Positions 33,632 to 45,814 of a DNA stretch of 64,000 bases are shown piece by piece (within the stretch, counting starts at the first letter, position 1; every line of letters starts with the position of its first letter). Origin of the DNA: Utricularia gibba (lineage: Eukaryota; Streptophyta; Magnoliopsida; Lamiales; Lentibulariaceae); assembly GCA_002189035.1 (NCBI GenBank), contig CM007989.1, forward strand, positions 3,720,001 to 3,784,000, written 5' to 3'. The translations under genes and the position numbers were made by a program. Below the pieces are notes generated by a model that saw only the letters and a program-made list of their open reading frames with translations, did no database searches and had not been told where the DNA came from.

Positions 33632-35003
33632 ATGCCTTCCTCCGAGGGGATTTTTCGTGCATCGGCGAGCATTCGAAGGAGCATTGAGGATGGAATCTCG
33701 AGCCTCGTGAACCAGGGGATGGATATGATGGGAATGGGTGGAAGAAGATCACTGAATCAGCCGCATGATTTTGGTTTTCAGCCGGCTTTGGGGATTCCTA
33801 TCCAGTATCCAGTGGGCTTTTCTCCCCCTGCGATTCAACATGACTGGGCTTTTCTGTCTTTGTTTGAACAGGAATACGGCACGCTTCACCCCTTCTTCTA
33901 TGTGTGCCCGTTCGCGGATGTCATGCGGATTGCTGAAGAAGAGAAGAAGCTATTGTTTATGTATATCCATTCGCCAGAACACCCTTTTAGTCGCACTTTC
34001 TCTAGAGACGCTCTTTGTTCCGAAATTGTTGTGGAGTATCTTGATGCGAATTTTGTTAGCTGGGGTGGGCTTGCGAGCAGAGGCGAATGCTCGGTCTTGG
34101 CTGCGGCACTAAAAGTTTGTCATTTCCCCTTTTGCGCTGTTGTTTCTCCTTCTCCTTCAGATGATCTTGCTGTTATCCGTAAGGTGCGCAGAAATCGTGT
34201 CTTTTATTCTCAGTGGATAAGTCAGTTGTCTTAAGATCATAAGTTTGTGTAGTTTTCAAGAGGAAATCATTATTTCTCCCTTCTTTTTTTCGCTTGCAGA
34301 TAGAGGGTCCGGTTTCCGCAGATGAGCTTATCGAAATTTTACAAACAACTATTGATGATCAAGGTCAACAACTTGGCGCTGAGAACGCTGAGCAGGAGGA
34401 GAATAGACGATTAAGAGAAGAACAAAATGCTGCCTTTTTAGAAGCTCTCAGGATTGATCAGGTTTGTCTCATTGTATGTTGTTCTCACAAATTGTCAGGC
34501 TTGATATTCTTGGAGCTTGCAGCATCCCACAATGGCCTTGTCTGTGTTGCAATCCAGGACAAGGAAACGAACGAGAACACATCACATTTGGCAGATGAAG
34601 TTCCGAATGGGAAGCCGACTAATGCTCAAACCGATAACCTTAAACCGGTTGGAACTTGTAGCACAGACCCTTCATTGGAAGCAACCAAAACAGATGAAGT
34701 GACTCAAGTATAGGCTTCTTTTCCCTTCATCCTTTCTCAAGCATATGCTTGGGCTTACTTTTGATCTTGTTCCAAGATTCTGATCCGGTTCCCGAATGGG
34801 GAGAGGCGAGAGCACTGCTTCTCAAGCTCAGACGAGGTTCGAGAAATCTACAGGTTCATCGACTCTCAGGGACACCCGGAGTTGCAAACTACAGGTTAGT
34901 ATCAACTTTCCCCAGGAAAGTGTATGGAGATGCCCAAATGGGAATCAGCCTCAAAGAAGCTGGTCTTCACCCGAAAGCTAGCGTCTTCTTGGAGATTACC
35001 TGA
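33632..35003 (+). CDS. UAS-UBX domain protein (FAF2/PUX10-like), one frameshift
   Basis: Four exons: 33632-34186, 34301-34461, 34559-34710 and 34777-35003 (internal boundaries good to a few bases). In order: a Ser/Arg-rich N-terminus, then a thioredoxin-like UAS domain (SLFEQEYGTLHPFFYVCPFA ... LLFMYIHSPEHPF ... EIVVEYLDANFVSWGG ... CHFPFCAVVSP). A charged helical linker (LREEQNAAFLEALRIDQ) follows, and a C-terminal UBX domain (ILIRFPNGERREHCFSSS ... RLVSTFPRKVYGD ... LKEAGLHPKASVFLEI). UBX domains bind CDC48/p97, so a role as a CDC48 adaptor in ubiquitin-dependent turnover is inferred. It lacks the N-terminal UBA and lipid-droplet hairpin of PUX10. One A is missing at 34886-34888: restoring it gives GHPELQNYRLVSTFPRK. 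The rest is intact. Confidence 0.88.
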
Positions 35004-35180
35004 CTGATACCTTGTAAATGGATTTGATGGCGCTGTCTGTTGAACAGATTTATGTAGCTATCAGACGACGTGATTAACTTGTTAATTAGTTGCGTAATTA
35101 AATTGTTAATTATGTGGTTAAGAAGGTGCCTATCGCAATCAACCGTTTGATGAAGCAACCAGACGAAGTAGGAAATATGG

Positions 35181-36637
35181 ATGGTCGGTAATCGGTTATC
35201 CTTCGCGGTCGCGTCCGAGGTGTTCGTCAATATGGCGCAGTGCTTGGGACGCTGGCCGGCGATAGGTCACCGTCCCAGAGCGATTCCCGTTCGGTCTGGA
35301 AAACCCACCCGAAGCTTGAAGCTCGGAATTCACGGCTGCTATGCCCCGCTGGAGAATGCTCAAAAGGTTTGCGGTTCTGTTTCGTGTTCCTTTGTCCTCT
35401 TCAGCGATTTGTCTTTTCGCAGTTTTTTTTCGAGTTGGGGATTGGCGAATGGGAGCTAAATGACCTCCTTTTGCACTTTTTGTTGCAATGGTGGTTTCTT
35501 TTACTGAGCAATGGGTTTAATATTCAAGGTGCGACTAGTGGCAGAAGTCAAAACGAGACTCGAGAAAGAATACAGTGGTCTCCCTTTGGGCAAACATGGA
35601 AGGGATGATGAAGAAATGATATTTTGGTTTCTGAAGGATAGAAGGTTTTCGGTAGAAGAGACTGTCTTCAAACTAAGCAAAGCCATTGTAAGTATGATAC
35701 TTATTCTCTCGTTCGTGCTCCTAGATTTCAGTTTTTTGCTTTTTCCGTTTGTAGGCATGGCGCCAGGAATTTGGAGTATCAAACTTAACTGAAGAATCTG
35801 TCAATAGGGCGGCTGAAACTGGAAAAGCTTATGTACATCAATATCTTGACATACAGAACAGACCAGTGCTTGTTGTCACAGTAGCTAAGCATTTTCCTGG
35901 GGTAATTTTCATCTTTTGGGGTCATCAATTTGGGTGGAGGTAAATTGTTAAATCTTGGGTGACACATTGAGTCCATGGAAACAGGAGGTTGAAGTTCGTG
36001 AAGACGAGAAGCTGTGCACATTCTTGATCGAGAAAGCACTGAGCAGACTCCCGTCTGGGAAGGAGGAAATTCTTGTTCTGATTGACCTGCGGGGTTTTAA
36101 GCTGGAAAATGCTGATATTAAGTTCACTTCATTTGTGGTAATCATCATGCTTCGTTGCTTTATGAAACTAGTGATTCATCGAGTCATTTTTTGCATTTTT
36201 CTTTCCAGTTCGATGCATTCTATTACTATTATCCACGGCGGTTAGGTGAAGTCTTGTTTGTGGATGCTCCGTTTATATTCAAGCCTGTTTGGCAGTTTAT
36301 CAAGCCTTTGTTAAGATCCTATGCCTCTCTGGTGAGCATTGCCTTTTCCATTCTCAGACATACTACTGTCTTCATCTCAGGCCTTGTTCTGTTACAGCCG
36401 TTCATTCACTTGAGTGAATTCTGAGAAGGCAGTTCTGAAACAGAACAAGGCCTTGTATTTGAGTTGTGGAGTTAGGCTACTTAGAACCACCATTGCAATA
36501 AAACTCTGCATCTACAAAAGCCATGTGTGATATGGAATTGCATTTGTATTTCTTATTTTTTACAGGCAAAGTTTTGCTCAGCACAAGATGTGAAAGAGAA
36601 GTATTTTACAAGGCAAACGACTCCTCCCGGCTTTTGA
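35181..36637 (+). CDS. CRAL-TRIO (Sec14-like) domain protein
   Basis: Six exons: 35181-35366, 35529-35687, 35755-35901, 35985-36137, 36209-36331 and 36566-36637, giving about 279 residues with a clean frame. A basic, Ser/Ala-containing leader of about 60 residues could be a plastid transit peptide. The CRAL-TRIO N-terminal helices follow ([20 protein letters not shown]). The lipid-binding domain comes next: [50 protein letters not shown], and [17 protein letters not shown]. Short single-domain plant proteins of this kind are annotated as Sec14-like phosphatidylinositol-transfer proteins. The ligand here is unknown. It starts only about 180 bases after the UBX stop. Confidence 0.85.
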
Positions 36638-37067
36638 CAGTGGTACACTTGGAAGATAACATACTTCCTTTTTATCTGCTACGAGCACTGGATATGAAAC
36701 AGATGACTGATTGTAAGTAGGAGAATACTATGCAACGTTATATAAACAATAAACCTGATTAATATTCCTGTGCTTTAACAGTTCTTTTTATTTGTATTGA
36801 AAACACATGTTTTGTCAACTCGAGCAAATGAATAACGGAGTAGAAGGCTCCAGTATAGCTTCCTGATAACAATCTGAAGTATCCTGATAATATTTTAGAG
36901 CATCTTGATAATCCACCCCGATCAGCCATAACCTTGTAATATGTGTGGCGATAACGAGCATCTCAGCAGGGGTTCACAGCATTCACCAGTGTGTGCAGAG
37001 GCAGCGGCAGGGGAGGACAGCAGCAGAAGATTCAGATGATTCTTGATGGCGATAACGAGCATCTCCC
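36638..37067. other. 3' flank of the CRAL-TRIO gene
   Basis: No gene is visible. It is likely the 3' untranslated region and spacer. Confidence 0.5.
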
Positions 37068-37502
37068 TCAGAGGCCATAGCAATCACTTCCTACTTCCTT
37101 GCAGTGGCATGGGACGGCAGCAGCAGTAGCAGTAGCAGATGATTCTTCTTCTTCTTCATCAAGGAGGCTTGGCTTGGCAGAAGGGCAGTTGTGAAGAGTG
37201 TTTCCCATCTTTGAAATGAGGCCCTTGTTCATGGTGGAAGGTTGCTTCCTCAGTGCTTGATTGATAGATAGGTGTACTGTAGATATCGAGTTTCCGGAAC
37301 CAGATACCTCGTCAATGATCAATCTTAGGATTGGGCTGGACAGCCCATCACGTGGTCTTTTTAGGATTGGGCTCATGAACTTCCGAGAATAGTCTCTGAA
37401 TTTACTATTCCTATCGAATCCAACGGTTCGGAATCGGAGGATGTTCCTCGCGGCATCAGATTGCTGACTCAAATTTCGCGCAGTTTCTACTGGTGCATGC
37501 AT
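37068..37502 (-). CDS. Uncharacterised 144-residue open frame
   Basis: An ATG-started frame without introns. I do not recognise it. Visible are a basic Arg/Ser-rich N-terminal half (GFDRNSKFRDYSRKFMSPIL) and a C-terminal acidic run (DEEEEESS) followed by an Ala/Thr stretch that is partly a CAG-type simple repeat on the plus strand. The first half reads like real protein in composition, but there is no domain, signal peptide or membrane segment. It lies between the CRAL-TRIO and VPS18 genes on the opposite strand. It could be a lineage-specific gene, a relic, or chance. Confidence 0.35.
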   Translation of the reverse strand: MHAPVETARNLSQQSDAARNILRFRTVGFDRNSKFRDYSRKFMSPILKRPRDGLSSPILRLIIDEVSGSGNSISTVHLSINQALRKQPSTMNKGLISKMGNTLHNCPSAKPSLLDEEEEESSATATAAAVPCHCKEVGSDCYGL

Positions 37503-37717
37503 TGTGGATTGGAAGATGATATGAATGTGGAGATTGGGGGAACTATCTTCCTGTTATGTTATCTCTGTGTCCAGCTGCAAAAGATGTTCATTGCTGCCGT
37601 AAAGTTGTGATCTTTTTTTGTTTTTTTTCACTAGTCTAGACTTCCGATCAAGTAATCATGCTACTCCTTGGACCATTCCTTTCTGGGTTGATCCTCTGAT
37701 TTGAGTCGAAAGGAGAA

Positions 37718-40700
37718 ATGGAGCCAAGTCGTCAGGTATTCTCAGTCGACCTACTGAAGCGACACGCGGCGAAGGGCCGTGGAGTAATTACATGTATGGC
37801 CGCCGGTAATGACGTTATTTTGCTGGGAACAAGCAAAGGCTGTGTTATTCGCCATGATTTTGGCGTTGGTGACTCCTTTGGTAGGTATTGGGGATCTTAT
37901 GTTGTTTGTTTCCTGCCTCGATGTTTTGATTTTTCGCCTAATGCAGATATTGATCTTGCCGTGGGAAGAACTGGGGAGCACTCTATTCACAGGGTTTTTG
38001 TTGATCCTGGAGGTAGTCATTGTATTGCGACTGTGGTTGGCGCTGGAACTTCTGATACATTTTATGTACATGCAAAATGGGCAAAGCCCCGGATTCTGCC
38101 AAAACTGAAGGGCCTATTGGTGAACACTGTGGCCTGGAATAGGCAACATATTACCGAAGGTAAATTAGCAGTTTTGTGAAACTTTACTTTTTTGATATCG
38201 CGATCATTTGTGGATATTTGTTCAGCCTATTTCATGTTGTGGCAGCTTCAACTCGAGAAATTATTCTTGGTACAGACAACGGCCAACTCCATGAAGTTGC
38301 TGTTGATGAGAAAGATAAGAAGGAAAAATATTGCCGCTTTTTATTTGAGCTCAGTGAACTTCCCGAAGCTTTTACAGGGTTGCAGGTTTGGTTCATTTTG
38401 GTGCTTTTGCTCAGTTAGCTTTTCTCTTCCTTGATCTTTCAAATATGCAATTAATTCATAAACGACTTTGAGTTTTCCATTTTGTATTGGATGCTGTTTT
38501 TTGCTTCACGGTTCTTTGTTTTTATGATACAAGTCTCTCACTTATGATATTCTTTTGCTTCAATGATGAAAAATCATGTTTTCATCGCCTGGTGTCTATT
38601 TATAGATGGAAACAGCTCCTACAAGTAATGGGACAAGATACTATCTGATGGCTGTCACACCAACTCGACTTTATTCTTTTACTGGAGTGGGTTCCTTGGA
38701 GGTAAATTTTAGTTGATTATTGCATCATATTTTTTTGTTTCGTACTCACATTCACTATAAACTGTCGTTTTTTTCATTGGAATCATGGTCATGGCTGATC
38801 ATCTCATTCTTTTTCATCTCTTTGCAGTCTGTTTTTTCTAGTTATGCAGAACGTGCTGTTCACTTCATGGAACTTCCTGGTGAAATTCCAAACAGGCAAG
38901 TTCATGGATATTTTTTTGTAGTGAAGTTCATTGTGTTGGTGAAAGCCGTTGCTTTCAGCATTGAGTGTCAGATTTATTTCTGTTCTCCTTTTTTTTACTA
39001 GAATTTCTATTATATTTTTAAATAAAAGGTTTACATTTGAGTTAAGAATTTGAGTGCCTCTGCTGCAGCGAGCTGCATTTTTTCATTAAACAAAGAAGAG
39101 CAACACATTTTGCATGGCTGTCTGGTGCTGGAGTTTATCATGGAGGCCTTTATTTTGGTGCGCAGTCCAGGTAGAAATTGAGGCATCCTCTTTGTTTTTC
39201 GATTAAAACAATGTGCTGAAAAGAGGATAATGCTTATATTTTACTGGTGGTCAGATCTCCAAACGGGGATGAAAACTTTGTGGAGAACAAAGCTTTACTG
39301 GATTATGCAAAACTTGGAGAAGGCGCCCTTGTGAAACCTAGTTCAATGGGGGTCTCTGAATTTCATTTTCTTCTTCTGGTTGGGAACAAGATTAAGGTTC
39401 ATCAAAGTTTGTAAATTTTAGTTTATGTTGCTTTAGTGTCTTGAGAACCTGAAGATTTAAATCATTTTTCCAGCAGAACATCCTGGAAGAATGATTTCAA
39501 GTTTTTTTTCCAGAAAAGTCGATCATGTTCTATTTTTCAATTATTTTTATACACTAGTATTACGTGCATATATTTTTTGAGGGCACACGCATTTATTTGG
39601 TTTGCTCTTATGTTTATCCAGTATCAAAATATTTAATTTTTTCTTTTGGTTTTCTCAAGGTAGTGCGTTTTTTCCTCACTTGCTGCAACTTCTTTCTTTG
39701 TAATGTAAAAACCTTGTTTAGGTACTTAACAGGATAAGCGAGCAGACAGTGGAAGAGCTTTATTTTGATCAGGCTTCTGACCCAAGGGGCTTTCTGGGTT
39801 TATGTAGTGATGCATCTTCTGGCCTTTTTTATGCATATGACCAAAATTCAATTTACCAGGTTTTTATCAAGTTCATTGTTGGAAATTCGTACTTTTTATT
39901 CCAATTTATATTCCTAATGGCTTGATTGAAAATTCAAATGAAGGTGTCTGTGAATGATGAAGGCCGGGATATGTGGAGGGTGTATTTGGACTTAAAGGAA
40001 TATGCTGTGGCATTGGCAAACTGTCGTGATGCCCTGCAAAGAGATCAAGTCTATCTCGATCAGGTCGTTATCATAAACATTTCATGTATTTCTGGTTGCT
40101 GTTGCTATTACTTTGTGGTATGATACTGATACTGTTTTTCAGGCGGAGACTGCTTTTCTAGCCAAGGACTTTCTAAGGGCTGCTTCATTTTATGCAAAGG
40201 TAGTTGTTTTCCTGCACTGTCTACTGCAAATTATGTCTAGAAAAAATATTTCCTTCTTGTTTACCCAGATACTGTAAGGGCTTTTGCTATTCTACGATTT
40301 TCAATTTAGTATATAATCTTATCCAATGTCATTTGCTGCAGATTAACTTTGCCTTGTCATTTGAAGAGATAACCTTGAAGTTTATTAGCATTGGTGAACA
40401 GGTAATGGTAGTTTTCCTTCCACAAACATTCCGCTTCATTTCTTTTTTAGTAGTTCCTTCTCATTTATTTCAGGATGCTTTGAGGACCTTTTTATTGCGG
40501 AAGCTTGATAACTTTTCAAAAGATGACAAATGTCAAATAACGATGATTTCCACATGGGCAACTGAACTGTATCTGGATAAGGTTCTTCCGCAATTTAAAA
40601 AGCTACTTATTTTTTCAAGTAGTTTCTCCACGCTAATGCATTTTCATCGGGCTATCAGATTAACAGATTGCTTCTGGAAGACAATGCTTATTCTAGTAGT

Positions 40701-43361
40701 GAGAACACAGAATGCCAATCAATAATATTGGAATTCCGTGCATTTTTGAGTGATTGCAAGGACGTACTGGATGAGGCTACCACTATGAAACTTCTTGAAA
40801 GGTTAGGCACTCTGCATAAATGGTGACTTCCTGAATTGACTTTATCCGGATACCTTCAGCACATGTATCTTATGATTTCTTGCAGCTACGGTAGAGTTGA
40901 TGAACTGGTTTTCTTTGCTAATCTTAAGGAGCAGCATGAAATTGTTGTTCATCATTATATTCAGGTGCCTGCCTTTTATGCTACCTGTCAGAAATCATTA
41001 TTCTGTCTTGTGCTTCTCCTGACTTCTCATAATCATATCCTCGTTATGATTTTGTGCTTTCATTTCCATGATATGGATTCTTCACAACACTTCAGTTTCT
41101 CTTGGTTTCTGGTATATTCTGTATAATCTTTATCTATTTAATGTCAGCTGGGAGAAGCGAAGAAAGCATTACGTGTTCTCCAAAAGCCAAATGTACCCAC
41201 AGAACTTCAGGTCTGTTGTAAGTTAATATTACATCAAGAAATGTCATGTCATTGCTATACTAGATGTATTCTAACACAAATTTAGACTTTTCTTAGAATC
41301 TTCTATTTTATGTAGTATAAGTTTGCACCAGATCTTATCACCCTCGATGCATATGAAACTGTTGAATCATGGATGACAACAAAAGACCTGAATCCAAGAA
41401 AGCTGATTCCTGCAATGATGCGCTATGCAAGTGAACCGCATGCAAAGTAAAGATCCCTCTACTTTATGGTTGGGAGGGATAGTTTACATTTTTAGGAAGT
41501 TGAATTTGTTGTTGGAACCAAACGCCTTTTTTGGGCCTTTTTTGTTCAGGAACGAAACCCATGAAGTGATAAAGTATTTGGAGTATTGTGTTCACCGTTT
41601 GCAGAATGAGGATCCTGGAGTACACAACTTGTTACTTTCTTTGTATGCCAAGCAGGTTGGTTGGATGAAGAAAGTTTTTCTGCTCTGATTCTTTCATGAA
41701 ATTATCTTCTCACCCTTCTTTTGATATTAGGGGGATGAGAGCTCTCTTTTGCGGTTCCTTCAGTGCAAATTTGGGAAGGGACAAACAGAAGGGCCTGACT
41801 TCTTTTATGATCCGAAATATGCGTTGCGACTATGCCTTAAGGAGAAACGAATGCGAGCCTGTGTCCACATTTATAGTATGATGTCCATGCATGAAGAGGC
41901 AGTCGCTCTTGCTTTGCAGGTAATAAGTGACACTATTGGCATAATTGGGGTGCATATATTGCAGTGATCAGCTGGAAGTACTAGTTTTTATCTCTCACCA
42001 CCTTCAAATGTATCCATAACACTTTGGGAATGTATATTTTCACGATGAATTAATCCTTGTAAAATTTTCCAATAGGTTGATCCTGAGCTTGCTATGGCTG
42101 AAGCCGATAAGGTTGAAGATGATGAAGACTTGAGGAAGAAACTCTGGTTGATGGTGGCCAAACATGTTATCGAGCAAGAGAAAGGCACTAAAAGGGAGAA
42201 TATTCGCAAGGCTGTAGCATTTCTCAAGGAAACAGATGGGCTTCTGAAAATTGAGGATATCTTACCATTCTTTCCAGATTTTGCTCTAATTGATGATTTT
42301 AAGGTATGTCACTTGGCTTTTTTACCAAATTTCATCCTGCTTCTTGATATGGATAATTGTCCTGGAACTAATTGTTTAGCCTTCCATGACACACCCGCGT
42401 GTAGGAGGCGATCTGCTCTTCTCTTGAAGATTACAATGAACAAATTGAAAAGCTCAAGCAAGAGATGAGCGATGCTACACAAAGTGCAGACAACATAAGA
42501 AGGGATATCACTGCACTCGCTCAAAGATATGCCATCATCAAGCGAGATGAGGAGTGTGGGGTATGGCATTCTTATGGTTCCGTGCATTATTTGACATCAC
42601 CCACTAGATTGCTCTGCACTGAAATTAAGAGCACACTTCCCCTCGCAACATTATCTCCACTTCATGACTACATTCTTTGTGTTCAGGTTTGTGGCAAGAA
42701 AATATTGAATGTGGCGGATATTAACCGGTTAGGGAGGGATATGCATCTATGGGATCCATGGCTCCTTTCTATGTCTTCCCATGTGGGCACTCCTTCCATG
42801 CAAACTGCTTGATTGCACATGTGACAAAGTGCTCATCTGTGGCTCAAGTAAGTTGGGAACACACGATGGCCCTCTCCAAAAGCAAAGTCTTTAGATTTCT
42901 CGTCCTCTGTATAGATGAATGCGCCTCGGTTCATGGTTTCACACACCCATTCTTTTTTCTTCAATGATCTTTTTGACAGGCCGAGTACGTACTGGATTTG
43001 CAAAAACAGCTTATGTTACTAGCTAACGAGCCAAGGAGAGAGATAAATGGACATGGAGCACATGAGGAACCAGTACCAAGAACCATAAGCCTTGAAGACA
43101 AGGTACATGTTGCAGGCTTGTTGCTTGACTAGTCAGTCCGAGGAATCAAATCATGTGTGGAGTGACTTGTATCCGTATTTCGTGCAGATACAATCACAGC
43201 TTGAAGATGCAATTGCGAGCGACTGCCCCTTCTGTGGTGATTTGATGATCCGCCAGATATCTCTGCCGTTCATCCTCCCCGAGGAAACAGACGAGATTGA
43301 ATCATGGGAAATAAAGCCTCAGAAAGTTGGCCCCCAGAAAAGCATCGCTCTCACGATTTGA
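37718..43361 (+). CDS. VPS18: Vacuolar protein sorting 18 (HOPS/CORVET subunit), one frameshift
   Basis: A many-exon gene (first exons 37718-37880, 37947-38159, 38246-38385), about 985 residues after splicing. In order: an N-terminal beta-propeller (QVFSVDLLKRHAAKGRGVIT ... DIDLAVGRTGEHSIHRVFVD), the Pep3/Vps18 region, clathrin-type helical repeats (KNETHEVIKYLEYCVHRLQN ... ALRLCLKEKRMRACVHIYSM), and a coiled coil (EDYNEQIEKLKQEMSDAT). A C-terminal RING-H2 follows (CGVCGKKI ... FPCGHSFHANCLIAHV ... CPFCGDLM). VPS18 is a core subunit of the tethering complexes for fusion at the vacuole. One T appears to be missing at 42740: GRDYASMGSMAPFYVFPCGH needs gattat where gatat is read. This falls between the RING cysteines and would destroy the finger. 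All other exons are in frame. Confidence 0.93.
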
Positions 43362-43870
43362 TACTCTTTTTGTGCAGTACAGAGCTTGAGTTAATCGCAC
43401 ATGTACCAGAACAAGATACATGTGATATACCATTACTCTAAAAAAAAAAAGTATTGGAATTGCAAGGCACACTCTTTCCTCTTGTCCAACAGGCAGCGAC
43501 TGAAGGCATTGGCTCCTGCAATCCGAAGGCAACATCGTTCAGAGGCCCAAGGTAACAAGCCCTGCTGTATTTGCTTACTGGATGTGCTGATCCCGAACGC
43601 AGAGTCTTGAGGACAGCTTTTTTCTTTTTTTTTTTCTGTAGATTTGAGTGTAAGACAGAATTCCCACAATACCACGTGGATTGTCTACAATTTTTTCTGC
43701 TCTACTTCTGCTTGTTCAAGTTACGTTCAAGCCTCTCAACAGCAGCACCCGTGCTGCTCTTTGTCTCTCTCTCTCCATAAGTAGATAGTTCTCCTTCATT
43801 TGCTTTTGACGCGAGCTTCAATTGAAGCCAACCTGCAATGATTGGAGACCGTAACTGCATGAGCTAGAGG

Positions 43871-44986
43871 CTAAGTGCTAACTCTGAATCCAGAATCAGT
43901 TTTGCATTCAAAAGCTGAAAGGGATCTAGATGTTTTACCAAAAGGGAAGCAGATTGCTGCGCCCAAAACCGAACCCAAAACTGCATTCCTCAGGCGCCAC
44001 TTTAGCGAGCCTGGAACTGTCAACATTCACAGGGAAAGCAATGGCAACATTATTTACTAGTAGATATGCCTGTCACGCATGCTGATCATTGACAACAGGA
44101 AACTCACGTATTAGGCCAGAAGTGGCGGCTGTAGTAGAACCTGCTGCAACTATGTTGTACACATCATTCACGCCACGTTTCTCAGCTAGCAGGTTTTCCA
44201 AACCATAAAAAGCAGCTGTGAACATTCCAAGGCGAACTCCACCAACAATGGAACCACGGGTGACTCTGATAAATCTTTTCTCCATTGCGTCTCTCATGAT
44301 CTTATACTGCTCACGCTTGTCAGGAGTGCTACCAAGCTTCAACATGGCTTCTGCATCCTTACTCTGCAACAAATGAGAGAAGCCTGAAAAAAATCATCAA
44401 GTTGCACCAACATTGTTTAAAAACCAAGAGTGTAATCAGCTTCCAAGTTAAAAAAACAGCATTCTTATCACGATATTCATGGAAGGAAGCAACAGGAAGT
44501 AAACGTTTACATTGAATAAAGTGTACACACTTACAACAGAAGCAGATGCCTCTTTGCTAGCACCATACAGCATTCCAGCGAATACTCCAACAACAGTAGC
44601 TGTAGCCCAGTTGACAGTCCCCACTAGCTTCTGGGTTCTCTGCCACCAGAGCAATGATCTTACTTCATTAACCCCGAAACAACGAACTCACAGAGATGGT
44701 GAAAAACAACTATTTTTACAGTGATTCATCATTTCTAGATTCCGAAAGGAAATTGAGATTCTCCCTCTCAAGTTAAACCCCATGTTCAAGCTTTGATGCC
44801 AAGATCAAACGGTGGAATCTAAAATCTTTAAAGTAAGGCATTTAAGATTAAATTCAAATCTAACGGCACACATATCTACTAGACCACCAACGAACAGTAA
44901 ACTCAAGAAAATACACTTGAAAAGGAAAAAAAAAAAAAAAAACTCACATCGCTAGTCGCCTCTTCTGGCATTTCTGACGCCTCCAT
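43871..44986 (-). CDS. Tim17/Tim22/Tim23-family membrane protein
   Basis: Four minus-strand exons: 44948-44986, 44535-44639, 44108-44363 and 43871-44016, giving about 181 residues with a clean frame. Start MEASEMPEEATSD. The family pattern of Gly/Ala-rich membrane segments is clear: TVNWATATVVGVFAGMLYGA, then SIVGGVRLGMFTAAFYGLEN, then NIVAAGSTTAATSGLI, and PGSLKWRLRNAVLGSVLGAA. This resembles small plant members of the family annotated as mitochondrial or chloroplast-envelope translocase-like proteins. The exact complex (TIM, complex I assembly, or an OEP16-like pore) cannot be told. It converges on VPS18 (stop codons about 510 bases apart) and diverges from the gene at 45815. Confidence 0.87.
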
Positions 44987-45814
44987 TGGAAATGCGAAAT
45001 TCCAATCTCCAAAAGACGCAGAAACAGTACCAGGCGAAACGGATTCGATAACCCAAAGAATGCCTTTAAGCAGTCAAGACGAACAATAAGGTCTCCACCA
45101 CAATCAAGGAAAAAAAATCTCCTGCTAAAGATTATCACCTTATTTCATTACAAGATTCCTTCGAAACTCGATAGCTTGACACCAAGTTGAGTCCTTCAAA
45201 GACCCTCCGGTCTCCGCGCACCGCCGATCACGTGAAGAATCGGCGGCATATCGTGCTCCACAACTGGGCCTAATTTTGCTGGTGCCTTACCCATTAAACT
45301 TCACAAAGAACTGTTATCGAGAGTCATGAAGTCCGTCGTTTACCTGGAGCATGATCTGATGAAGGACAGCCCAAAGTCCAGCCTCGCGCCAGTCAAACGA
45401 TGGATACCTCTGGATCTGAATACAGATGTGCGGCCATGGACTTAGTGGGCCTAATGGAGGAAGAGCGGAAGCGGTTACGAGAATAAAATTGGTTGGTCAA
45501 AGGTGAAAAAAGCCCACGAGATAGTGCATCAGAAGCCCCGGGGTACAACTTCTCAACGTCTTCTTCTGTAAAAAAACTGCTCTCAGACTTCTGAGCTCAT
45601 CGGGGTTCCGGACATTCTCTGCCGGGTGATGGTGAATTCATGCGGTTAATCTCTTTTTGATATCCCCGCCCCCCTCTCCCATCTCTCTCTGTCTGCCTTC
45701 TGGACCAAAATGTTTTACCCATAGAAATTTCTAGAATCTCGAGCGCACACCCTTCTCCGATCTCGGCCTGGGTAAGGCCAACAAGGGGACTCTCTCGATT
45801 CCAGGTCAACTTGT
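44987..45814. other. Divergent intergenic region
   Basis: About 830 bases between two divergent start codons hold the 5' leaders of both genes. CT-rich sequence (ccccgcccccctctcccatc near 45665) precedes the downstream gene. No gene is visible. Confidence 0.5.

Noticed and set aside
43401-43610. Open frame with CCICLLD, as if a second RING after VPS18
   Set aside because: VPS18 already ends with its own RING and a normal stop at 43361. The Cys pair is isolated, without the other zinc ligands, and lies in the likely 3' untranslated region.
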